A stretch of 44,098 nucleotides of DNA from DASPLX01 sp035627375 (GTDB lineage: Bacteria; Pseudomonadota; Gammaproteobacteria; Burkholderiales; Burkholderiaceae_D): positions 1-44,098 of the forward strand of contig DASPLX010000025.1 in assembly GCA_035627375.1 (NCBI GenBank), read 5' to 3'. Below, piece by piece: positions 33,838 to 40,930 of this stretch (positions within the stretch are counted from its first letter, which is position 1; each line of letters starts with the position of its first letter). Position numbers and translations under genes: made by a program. The notes under the pieces are model-generated. The model made no database searches and was not told the DNA's origin. It was given only the letters and a program-made list of their open reading frames with translations.

Positions 33838-33871
33838 AAAGGCCGTGCAGTGGAGAACTGTACGGCCTTTT
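33838..33871 (+). terminator. Terminator of the beta-oxidation operon
   Basis: AAAGGCCGTGCAGT pairs with ACTGTACGGCCTTT over 14 bp (one G-T wobble), loop GGAGA, followed by a short TTTT. It starts 20 bases after the thiolase stop. Confidence 0.85.
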
Positions 33872-33914
33872 CTCATTCCCTCCGATCGAATCGGCATTTG
33901 CGCAGGAGATAACG

Positions 33915-34808
33915 ATGGAAGCAATCGAATTGATCACGACGGACGGCATACGCTTGAGCGCCACGCGTTTCGCGCCGGAAGGCAAGCCGAAGGCTGTGAT
34001 CGTATTGTCGGCGGCGATGGGAGTCGGCCAGGACTTTTACGAGCCGTTCGCGCGCTTTCTCGCCGAACAAGACTTGGCCGTGTTGACCTTCGACTATCGC
34101 GGCATGGGCCGTTCGCTGCCGCCGGCGTTTCGCCGTTCCCTGCGCGGCTTCCGAGCCGATCTGTTCGACTGGGCCGAACGCGATTACAATGCCGCCCTGC
34201 ATGCGGCCAAGGCATGGCAGCCGGATGTTCCGCTGTTCGTCGTCGGCCATTCGCTCGGCGGGCAGTTGCCGGGACTGCTGCCCGACAACCATTTGATCGA
34301 CGGCATCGTCACCGTGGCGGCGGGCAGCGGCTACTGGCGCGAGAATGTGCCCCGTTTGAAGCGCTTTGTCTGGTTCTTCTGGTATTTCGCCGTGCCGGTG
34401 TATACGCGCTTGTTCGGCTATTTCCCGGGCAAGAAGGTGCGCAAGGTCGGCAATCTGCCGAAGGGCGTGATCTTCCAATGGGCGCAATGGTGCAAGAGCC
34501 CGCATTACGTGGTCGATGCCGCCGGCAGTCCGATCCGCGACGGCTTCGACAAACTCAGGATCCCGATCTTGAGCATGAGCTTCACTGACGACGAGATGCT
34601 GAGCAAGCGCAATATCGACAGCCTGCACGACTTCTACCGCAACGCGGCGGTCGAACGGCGCTACATCGGGCCCCAGGATGCCGGAGGCAAGCGTATCGGC
34701 CACTTCGGCTTTTTCCGGACCCAGTTCCGCGACACGCTATGGCAACAGGCGCTGCAATGGCTGCAGCAGCGCGCCGACAAACAAGGAAGAAGCATGCGCG
34801 CCGCCTGA
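33915..34808 (+). CDS. Alpha/beta-fold hydrolase
   Basis: A 297-residue serine hydrolase-like protein. Nucleophile elbow GHSLGGQ with S113; VLTFDYRGMGRSLP is the usual lead strand; near the C-terminus H in KRIGHFGFFR is a candidate catalytic His, with SFTDDEM supplying an acid. Family members include esterases and thioesterases acting on lipids; substrate unknown. CAGGAGAT precedes the ATG. It follows the operon terminator and lies 44 bases before an enoyl-CoA hydratase/isomerase gene, so a link with acyl-CoA metabolism is likely but unproven. Confidence 0.88.
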   Translation: MEAIELITTDGIRLSATRFAPEGKPKAVIVLSAAMGVGQDFYEPFARFLAEQDLAVLTFDYRGMGRSLPPAFRRSLRGFRADLFDWAERDYNAALHAAKAWQPDVPLFVVGHSLGGQLPGLLPDNHLIDGIVTVAAGSGYWRENVPRLKRFVWFFWYFAVPVYTRLFGYFPGKKVRKVGNLPKGVIFQWAQWCKSPHYVVDAAGSPIRDGFDKLRIPILSMSFTDDEMLSKRNIDSLHDFYRNAAVERRYIGPQDAGGKRIGHFGFFRTQFRDTLWQQALQWLQQRADKQGRSMRAA

Positions 34809-34852
34809 CGCGTCATGCGACGGAATCACCGAATCGAATCACCGGAGAAAAC

Positions 34853-35617
34853 ATGGAAATCGCAACCAGCAAAGACAAGGGCATCCTGACCATCGAATTC
34901 AACCGCGCCGAAAAGAAGAACGCGATCACCGCCGCGATGTATCAGGCGATGGCCGATGCCTTGAACGAAGCGGAAACCGACAGCGCCGTACGCGCCATCC
35001 TGATCTGCGGCAAGCCCGAGGTCTTCACCGCCGGCAACGACCTGCAGGACTTCCTGATGAACCCGCCGCGCACCGAAGAGGCGCCGGTGTTTCAGTTCAT
35101 GAAGGCCCTGAGCCGCAGCAGCAAGCCGGTTGTCGCGGCCGTGGCCGGCAACGCGGTCGGCATCGGCACCACGCTGCTGATGCATTGCGACCTGGTCTAC
35201 GCGGCCGACAATGCCAAGTTCTCGGTGCCGTTCACCCAGCTCGGCCTGTGCCCCGAGTTTTCCGCGAGCCTGTTGCTGCCGCGCGTGGCAGGTTATGCGC
35301 GCGCCGCCGAGAAGCTGATGCTCGGCGAAGCCTTCGGCGCCCAGGAAGCCTACGACATGGGCCTGGTCTGCAAGGTGCTGCCGGTGGACCAGTTGCGCGC
35401 GTTCGCCGAAGGCCAGGCGGCCAAGCTGGTCGCGCTGCCGGCATCGTCGATCCGCACCACCAAGCGCCTGATGAAAGGCCACGACACCGACGCGGTCAAC
35501 GCCAAGATGCTCGAAGAGATCAAGCACTTCAGCGAAATGCTGTTGTCGCCGGAAGCGCGCGAGGCGATGCAGGCGTTCCTGGAGAAGAGGAAGCCGGATT
35601 TCACGAAGTTCGCCTGA
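34853..35617 (+). CDS. Enoyl-CoA hydratase/isomerase family protein
   Basis: A 254-residue crotonase-fold protein. Oxyanion-hole segments are VFTAGNDLQDF and AGNAVGIGTTLL. Only the second acidic position is present, E135 in LGLCPEFSASLLLP; the first (as in ALGGGCELA of hydratases) is not. A single Glu is typical of delta3-delta2-enoyl-CoA isomerases, so isomerase activity is more likely than hydratase, though family annotation is usually hydratase. GGAGAAAAC precedes ATG 34853. It ends 24 bases before the convergent radC end. Confidence 0.92.
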   Translation: MEIATSKDKGILTIEFNRAEKKNAITAAMYQAMADALNEAETDSAVRAILICGKPEVFTAGNDLQDFLMNPPRTEEAPVFQFMKALSRSSKPVVAAVAGNAVGIGTTLLMHCDLVYAADNAKFSVPFTQLGLCPEFSASLLLPRVAGYARAAEKLMLGEAFGAQEAYDMGLVCKVLPVDQLRAFAEGQAAKLVALPASSIRTTKRLMKGHDTDAVNAKMLEEIKHFSEMLLSPEAREAMQAFLEKRKPDFTKFA

Positions 35618-35641
35618 TCGATTTTCACATCGGCACCGCCG

Positions 35642-36133
35642 CTACCGGCGGTGCGCAAACCCCTCGGTGCTGATCGTTTCCCGTTCCGTCACCACGAAAT
35701 GATCGTGCACCGATACATCGACCACCCGCAACGCCTCCCTTAGCGCCTTGGTCAGCGCGATATCCGCCTTGCTCGGCACGGCACTGCCGGAGGGATGATT
35801 GTGCGCGAAGATCACCGCCGAGGCATTGTGCCTCAGCGCCTGCTTGACGATCTCGCGCGGATACACGGCGGTGCGCGTGACCGTGCCGACGAACAGGCAC
35901 TCCGCCGCGATCAAGTGATTCATGGCGGTCAACCACAGCGCATGAAACTCCTCGCGCTCCATGCCGGCGAACCGGAAACGCAGATAGTGGGAAACGGCAG
36001 CGGGCTCGTCGAGCACGCAATGGGGCGTCGTGGCAAAACGCTTTTCCAGGATGCGCGAGGCACGGCGCAGGGCGCGGATTTCGTGCGGGCTGAGTGCGAG
36101 GGATGAACGCGGGGAGGGGGCGACGCCGGACAT
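35642..36133 (-). CDS. radC: Short RadC-type JAB/JAMM-domain protein
   Basis: A 163-residue protein holding a complete JAMM metal-binding motif, H-x-H-x7-S-x2-D in HNHPSGSAVPSKAD, and the family pieces EEFHALWLTAMNHLI and VSVHDHFVVTERE. Chromosomal RadC proteins are ~220 residues with an N-terminal helix-hairpin-helix part; that part is missing or reduced here, as in RadC-like genes carried by genomic islands (YkfG/YeeS type). Despite its name no repair role is proven. CAGGAGA five bases before ATG 36133 fixes the start. It borders the accessory stretch to the right. Confidence 0.85.
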   Translation of the reverse strand: MSGVAPSPRSSLALSPHEIRALRRASRILEKRFATTPHCVLDEPAAVSHYLRFRFAGMEREEFHALWLTAMNHLIAAECLFVGTVTRTAVYPREIVKQALRHNASAVIFAHNHPSGSAVPSKADIALTKALREALRVVDVSVHDHFVVTERETISTEGFAHRR

Positions 36134-36565
36134 GGGGTCTCCTGCGGCAAGCGGTCGGAATCCCGGTCCCCAAGGCGATGAAGGGGGCGGGCGCAAGACA
36201 GGGTTGACAGACCGGACGTAAGCTCCCGGCACACCCGAAGGTGTCCCTGCCCAGGCCCGCCATGGAAAGGACGTGCATAGGCATTGGACAAAAAATCCGC
36301 CATGCGGCGGATTCTGTCCGCTTACGTAAAACGAGCTGTCAAACCCGGCCACCTTGTTCTCGGCGACGCAAAAATCATAACATGCGTCCCTTGATTGAGG
36401 GAACGCAATTCCGATGAACCACTCGGTTGAAAACCCCATAAACATGGGATGACTTGTCCATTCGGCGCACGGATAATGCGCGGCTTACCCACGAGATCAT
36501 TCTGCGCAAGGCAAGTGCTTACGCTGACATTATTGCCGCATTCTGTCCAAGAGCTTGCCTGCTTC
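36134..36565. other. Hairpin-rich spacer without a gene
   Basis: No coding sequence is supported in these 432 bases. They hold at least three inverted repeats: one with a T tract on the minus strand (36286-36319), GCGTCCCT...AGGGAACGC at 36384-36406, and CCCAT...ATGGG near 36436-36449. ATTCTGTCC occurs at 36311-36319 and again at 36540-36548. The spacer probably contains the 3' end of the helical-repeat gene and the promoter of radC. Confidence 0.5.
36286..36319 (-). terminator. Leftward intrinsic terminator in the spacer
   Basis: AATCCGCC (36294-36301) and GGCGGATT (36306-36313) form a perfect 8-bp stem with an ATGC loop. On the minus strand the stem is followed by a six-T run (GGCGGATTTTTTGTCC), and outer GGACA/TGTCC can pair too. 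It would stop transcription from the helical-repeat gene about 250 bases beyond its stop and insulate radC. Confidence 0.65.
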
Positions 36566-38314
36566 TCATTTCGTTTCCGGTATGAGGCGATGACGCAGCG
36601 ACAGTAAGGCTTGTTGCGTCTGTGTCGGGAAATTCGAATCGTTCGGGAGTTCTTTCAACGCGTTGTCAATCATTGAATACGTGTCGAGTTGGTCTTTTTC
36701 CGGAACAAATTCGATGGCCTTGACAACCGCATTCCAGACTTTATTGCGTTGGTCGGCGGATAGGGGAGCGGCAGCATTGAAGATTTCCCATAAAGCGCCC
36801 GCTCGCTGCCTGGAGGGGATTGCATGAACATGACGGCATATGTCAGCCAGGGCATAATGCCGCGACCATTCGGTCACGGACTTCACTGCGTCGAGTACAC
36901 ACAGGAATGCATCGTAACGACTGCTTTCGTCCTTAAACAAGACGGGGATGGAGGTCATGACACTCTTTGGTACGACGAGGTGTTCGGCCAGTTCCTTGAC
37001 GAACCCGTGAAACGTCTTCATGAGGTCATCCAGCTTCAGGTGGCCCAGGTAGGGCAGTATTGAGGCAGTGGCCGACTGCATCGTCTTGCTCCCCGGGGGG
37101 CGTGCCTTGATCATTTTGTAAATGATGTTGGTGTTCTCGGCGAGACAGTCCTGCGGCAGGTATTCGAAAGTGCTCTCAATCAGCTGAGACAGTAAAGGCT
37201 GTAGATACTCTTGGCGTTCGGGGGGGAAGTTTGCCAGCTCCTTGAGATGGTGCCGGTACACCTCGGCCACATGCTTGTACAGCGACGACAGCGAGGTCTT
37301 GTCCGGGAACTTCGATGAGTCCATGTACTGCGAGAGGAAATCGAGAAGCCGTCGTAGTACGGTGTGGCGATTTTCGACGCTGACTTCTCCCAATGAGCCA
37401 ATGATACGATCGAACTTCGACGAAACACTGCCCACTTCGGCAATGAGACATCGATCAGGTTCAAGAGCATCGGTCAACGCCATCAACGCTTCGTGCCGAT
37501 TCTTTGTTGGAATGCCTCCACTGGCCTTCAGAAGAGCATCGAAGGCGGCCGAGAAATCCGGGTCTTTCCAGCGCTGGATTTCAAACAAACGTATCAGTGG
37601 AACGAGGCATTTGCTGCGCATGGATGGCGGCAGTTTGTCGATGCCATCAAGATGGCCGGCGATTGCTTTGAGATCCGCACCGTCCCTATAGTCGCACCGG
37701 AGGATGTCTGTGCGCAGTTCGTCTGCCTCCTTTATCGCTTCTTCCCTTTTGTCGAAATATATCCGATGGAAACGACTGTCGGAGCGACCGTCCGTTCCGA
37801 GCTTGCCTTCCAGTTCCTTGAAGCTGAGATGATCAAGTATCAGCCGGGCGACATCGTTATAGGGCACGTTGCTACGCGCCTGGACCGAATTCATTTCGTG
37901 CCCGGACAACGGTTCCTGGTGGATCTTCTCCGACGAAGCCATTGCCTTCGTCTTGCTCGCGTCGACGAGAGTGTCGATGCATTCCCTCACGCGCTCCAGA
38001 TTGGGCCGGGGCATGCGGGTGCCGTGCTCGTCGAGTTGCTCGTGCAGAAATCCACGGTACGCGTGGAGCGGTTCGACGGCATCATCCCTCGTGTTGGCAG
38101 TTTCCAGCATGTTCAGGATCCGCCCGGTCGTGGCTGCGTCGAGATCGTCGTCCTTATCCCAGCACAGCAGAATCTTCGACCAGCCAAGGGATTCCGTAAA
38201 CCTATCGATGTTGCGTTGATGGGCGTTTCTTTTCTCCTCCGCTGGATGGTTATCGATTTGGTTCTCGATTCCGACGAGGGCCTTGTAGTCAATGGAAATT
38301 TTACTTTGCAGCAT
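36566..38314 (-). CDS. Helical-repeat protein with F-box-like segment, candidate type III effector
   Basis: I do not recognise this gene by name. It encodes 582 residues from ATG 38314 (GAAAAGAG upstream) or 606 from ATG 38386. The N-terminal ~150 residues are polar. Around residues 150-190 is an F-box-like segment (VPYNDVARLILDHLSFKELE, then RFHRIYFDKREE). The rest looks like irregular alpha-helical repeats of ~40 residues beginning P/VxxxR (IPTKNRHEALMALTDAL, VSVENRHTVLRRLLDFL, IPSRQRAGALWEIFNAAAPL), similar in style to HEAT/ARM-like effectors such as the SKWP family of Ralstonia. No enzyme motif, signal peptide or membrane segment is seen. Base composition is clearly lower in GC than the flanks, suggesting transfer. 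An hrp-box-like promoter lies upstream. Effector status is inference. Confidence 0.7.
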   Translation of the reverse strand: MLQSKISIDYKALVGIENQIDNHPAEEKRNAHQRNIDRFTESLGWSKILLCWDKDDDLDAATTGRILNMLETANTRDDAVEPLHAYRGFLHEQLDEHGTRMPRPNLERVRECIDTLVDASKTKAMASSEKIHQEPLSGHEMNSVQARSNVPYNDVARLILDHLSFKELEGKLGTDGRSDSRFHRIYFDKREEAIKEADELRTDILRCDYRDGADLKAIAGHLDGIDKLPPSMRSKCLVPLIRLFEIQRWKDPDFSAAFDALLKASGGIPTKNRHEALMALTDALEPDRCLIAEVGSVSSKFDRIIGSLGEVSVENRHTVLRRLLDFLSQYMDSSKFPDKTSLSSLYKHVAEVYRHHLKELANFPPERQEYLQPLLSQLIESTFEYLPQDCLAENTNIIYKMIKARPPGSKTMQSATASILPYLGHLKLDDLMKTFHGFVKELAEHLVVPKSVMTSIPVLFKDESSRYDAFLCVLDAVKSVTEWSRHYALADICRHVHAIPSRQRAGALWEIFNAAAPLSADQRNKVWNAVVKAIEFVPEKDQLDTYSMIDNALKELPNDSNFPTQTQQALLSLRHRLIPETK

Positions 38315-38447
38315 GCTGGCTCTTTTCTGGATAGGGGTGAAAGGATCGATGCGGGGTTGATGTGCGCGGAGCGAGGGAGCAGCCATCGTTCCACGATGGA
38401 GCGTCTGAAAATGATGGCCCTTGGGGTGGTGTCTGTTGCGATATTGC

Positions 38448-38475
38448 TTAGTGGATTTCTGGAAGGATTTGTTCG
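38448..38475 (-). promoter_or_regulatory. hrp-box-like promoter (HrpL-type) before the candidate effector gene
   Basis: On the minus strand, CGAACA, 15 bases, then CCACTAA. The HrpL consensus is GGAACC-N15/16-CCACNNA: the second block is perfect, the first matches 4 of 6. It lies 62 bases before the upstream ATG (38386) and 134 before the preferred one (38314). A chance match cannot be excluded, and the first G is changed. Confidence 0.4.
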
Positions 38476-38489
38476 ATAGGCATGAAAGT

Positions 38490-38514
38490 CCTCCGCCGGA
38501 ATCTCCGGCGGAGG
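38490..38514. repeat. Perfect inverted repeat between effector-like gene and acyltransferase relic
   Basis: CCTCCGCCGGA and TCCGGCGGAGG form an 11-bp perfect stem with a three-base loop. Neither side has a proper T run (minus strand: ACTTTC), so it may be the worn terminator of a lost gene or a bidirectional stop between the divergent units. Confidence 0.5.
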
Positions 38515-38700
38515 GTTATGAGATAATCGCTGTCCGCCTTGTCATGCAAACAACCCGGCTCACCGTAAGCAGCCGGGAATCCCATCTTGAATCGCCCTCC
38601 GGAGACCGGCTCTCAACGCGAGAGCGAATTCGCGGCACCATGCCGGCGCGTCAGAAGACGAACGTAAAAGAAACCCGAGTTTCAAGAAGCAAAGAATTAC

Positions 38701-40310
38701 ATGAAGGCGACGAGCCGTTTCCCGTTTCATTCATTGATTGCCTATGCGCCGGCGCTGTTCCGGGCCGGCCCCGCCGTTCAGCCGGATCTATATCAACCCG
38801 GCGCAACCGCGCAGAACAAGAGCGCCGCCGATCATTCCTATCGCGCCGACATAGACGGATTGCTGGCATTGGCGGTGCTGGCCGTCGTCGTCTTCCATGC
38901 GTTTCCAGCGCTGTTCGAAGGAGGCTTCGTCGGCGTCGACATCTTCTTCGTCATTTCCGGATTCCTCATCACCGGCATCATCGTGCGGCAGATGGAGGCC
39001 GGGACGTTCAGCTTCTCCGATTTCTATGCCCGCCGGATCAGGCGCATCTTCCCGTCCCTGATCGTCGTGCTTCTCGCTTGCATCGCATTCGGTTGGATAG
39101 CGCTTTTTCCGGACGAGTTTGAGCTCCTCGGTAAGCGCCTGGGCGGCGGCGCATCCTGTCACATCGCGTGCTGGTCTGGTTCGGCTTGATCAGCTATCCG
39201 CTCTATCTTTGGCATTGGCCGATACTGTCCTTCATCCGCATCCTCGAACCGATGCCGATCGGGCCGATGGGGCGCATCGGCGCGATCATTCTCGCCGTGG
39301 CCCTGGCGTGGGCGACCTACGTGCTCGTCGAGAAGCCGATCCGCTTTTCCCGGCCCCGCCCGTGGAAAATCGGCGGACTTTGCGCGGCGCTGGCATTGAT
39401 CGGCGCCGTCGGCGTTGCGACGTTCGAACGCAAGGGCTTTCCGGGCAGGGAAGTGGTCGAAATGAATCCCCACGCCGACTCGGCGTTCCATGGCATCGGA
39501 CACGAGTACGTGGTTTACGAATGCGGCGTAGCGAAGCAAGACAAGGATGCCTTGGACAACTGCTTCCGGGATGCGCGCCAACCCGCGCGCTATGCGCTAT
39601 GGGGCGACAGCAAGGCGGATGCGCTCTACTGGGGGCTGGTGAGAGAGTCGGCCGCCGATGAACGCTGGATGTTCATCGGCAATACGGTGCCGGTGCTGAG
39701 CGACGAACCCATCTATGGCGAAATGGCCAGGAAGAACCAGATCGCGCTGAAGGCGATCGTCGACAATCCCGATATCGAGGCCGTGGCGCTGGTGACCGCG
39801 CTCCGGCAGCTTTTCCGCATAGAGCGGGACGACAGCGTGGAGGAACTGGCGAGCAGCCCGTACTACTCGGAACCGCTGGCCGGCTTGACGCGGTCGATCA
39901 AGGCCCTGCGGAACGCAGGGAAGAAGGTGGTCTTCGTCGTGGACAATCCGACGCTGCCCACGCCGAAGGATTGCATGACCGACCGGGTGACCTCCAGCCG
40001 CGCGTTCAATGCAATCCTCAGCCACCGCGAAAATCCGCGGTGCAAGATCGGCTATCAACGGCATCTCGAACTGACGGAGAAATACCGCAGGCTGGTGGCC
40101 GACCTGAAACGGCTGAATCCGGAACTGATCGTGTATGACCCGACGCATCTTCTTTGCGACATCCCGCGCAACGTGTGCGCGATTTCCGCGAACAGGAACT
40201 TCCTGTATAGCTACGCGGACCACATCTCCGACTATGCGAGTTCGCTCATCGCGAAGGAGCTCTTGCCGATGATGAAGGCTGCCGTGGGGCCGCGCAAGGA
40301 AGCGCCGTGA
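38701..40310 (+). pseudogene. OafA/YrhL-type O-acyltransferase with SGNH domain, internal deletion and frameshift
   Basis: The first frame (38701 to about 39155) gives the N-terminal acyltransferase-3 part: YRADIDGLLALAVLAVVVFH with the catalytic His, GGFVGVDIFFVISGFLITG, FYARRIRRIFPSL. It stops after LFPDEFELLGKRLGGG. Homology resumes in another frame as SHRVLVWFGLISYPLYLWHWPI, the last acyltransferase helices, followed by a C-terminal SGNH-like domain (LWGDSKADALYWGL; YADHISDYAS) to 40310. About 180-200 residues of membrane helices are missing and the frame is shifted; the join is at a GGCGGCGGC run (39141-39150). The usual DGLRALAV is DGLLALAV, and GDSH/N is GDSK. Intact relatives acetylate O-antigen or other surface glycans. 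The N-terminal start is uncertain. Confidence 0.83.
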
Positions 40311-40343
40311 CGGCCCAGCGGGCGCCACGGCGAACCGGTCGCG

Positions 40344-40874
40344 TCAGAACTCGCGCCCGGCCTTCAAGATGATGAAGTTGGCGCCCGGATTCGGCTTCTT
40401 GATGCTGCCGTTCGAGAAATGCTGGATCTTGAGCGCGACATCCCAGCCGTCGTTCGTCACGTAGCCGATGCCGATGTGATCGCCGAACTGGAACCTGGTC
40501 GAGAACTTGCGGTTGTTGACGTCGTAGATGCGCGACAGGTAGTGCACGCCGACGGCGCCTTCGTAATAGATGCCGCGCTTGCTGTCGTTCTGGAAGCGGA
40601 ACACCGGCGTGAAGCCGATGTCGGTCAGGCTTTGCGTGGCGTCGCGGCCCTGGTAGCGCGTGCCGCGCCACTGCGACAGCGTCGCATCCCAATAGCCGCC
40701 GAGATGGGTGCCGTTCGACTTGAACCAGGCGGCATCCCAGCGCCATTGGGCGCCGAGGCGCACGAATTGCGTCCGGTTGCCGGTGGCGTATTCGAAGGAG
40801 GCCGAATCCACGGCCTGGCTGGCGGACGAGGCAAGGGACAGGCCCAGCAGCAGGATTGTCGTTGCGGTTTTCAT
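40344..40874 (-). CDS. PagL-like lipid A 3-O-deacylase (acyloxyacyl hydrolase)
   Basis: A 176-residue outer-membrane beta-barrel: signal peptide MKTATTILLLGLSLASSASQA, alternating strands (FVRLGAQWRW, GIYYEGAVGVHYLS), the PagL motif with H152 and S154 (KIQHFSNGSIKKPNPGANF), and a C-terminal aromatic (AGREF). PagL removes the 3-O acyl chain of lipid A. In Pseudomonas PagL the triad is His-Ser-Glu; the position aligning with that Glu is N166 here, so catalysis may differ or be lost. AAAGGAA precedes ATG 40874. It lies 56 bases after the histidine kinase gene and is probably last in that operon. Confidence 0.87.
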   Translation of the reverse strand: MKTATTILLLGLSLASSASQAVDSASFEYATGNRTQFVRLGAQWRWDAAWFKSNGTHLGGYWDATLSQWRGTRYQGRDATQSLTDIGFTPVFRFQNDSKRGIYYEGAVGVHYLSRIYDVNNRKFSTRFQFGDHIGIGYVTNDGWDVALKIQHFSNGSIKKPNPGANFIILKAGREF

Positions 40875-40930
40875 TCTCGAAGGTTCCTTTCGGGTTGTTG
40901 TTGAATTCTCGTTTCCGTCCCGGCGGCCGG

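Noticed and set aside
35633..35654. Inverted repeat GCACCGCC...GGCGGTGC between the convergent ECH and radC genes as a terminator
   Set aside because: It overlaps the last radC codons and has no T run on either strand; too weak to call.
36566..38386. Helical-repeat protein as an anti-phage defence gene
   Set aside because: No nuclease, ATPase, protease or toxin motif is visible and no defence partner gene is adjacent; the promoter and F-box hints point elsewhere.
37493..38479. 328-codon plus-strand frame opposite the helical-repeat gene
   Set aside because: Considered because the region has lower GC, where long shadows are less expected. The minus frame is longer, has a better start and a plausible repeat structure; the plus frame shows neither.
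38421..39122. Plus-strand frame overlapping the acyltransferase start
   Set aside because: Out of frame with the acyltransferase motifs and Arg/Ser-rich; a shadow.
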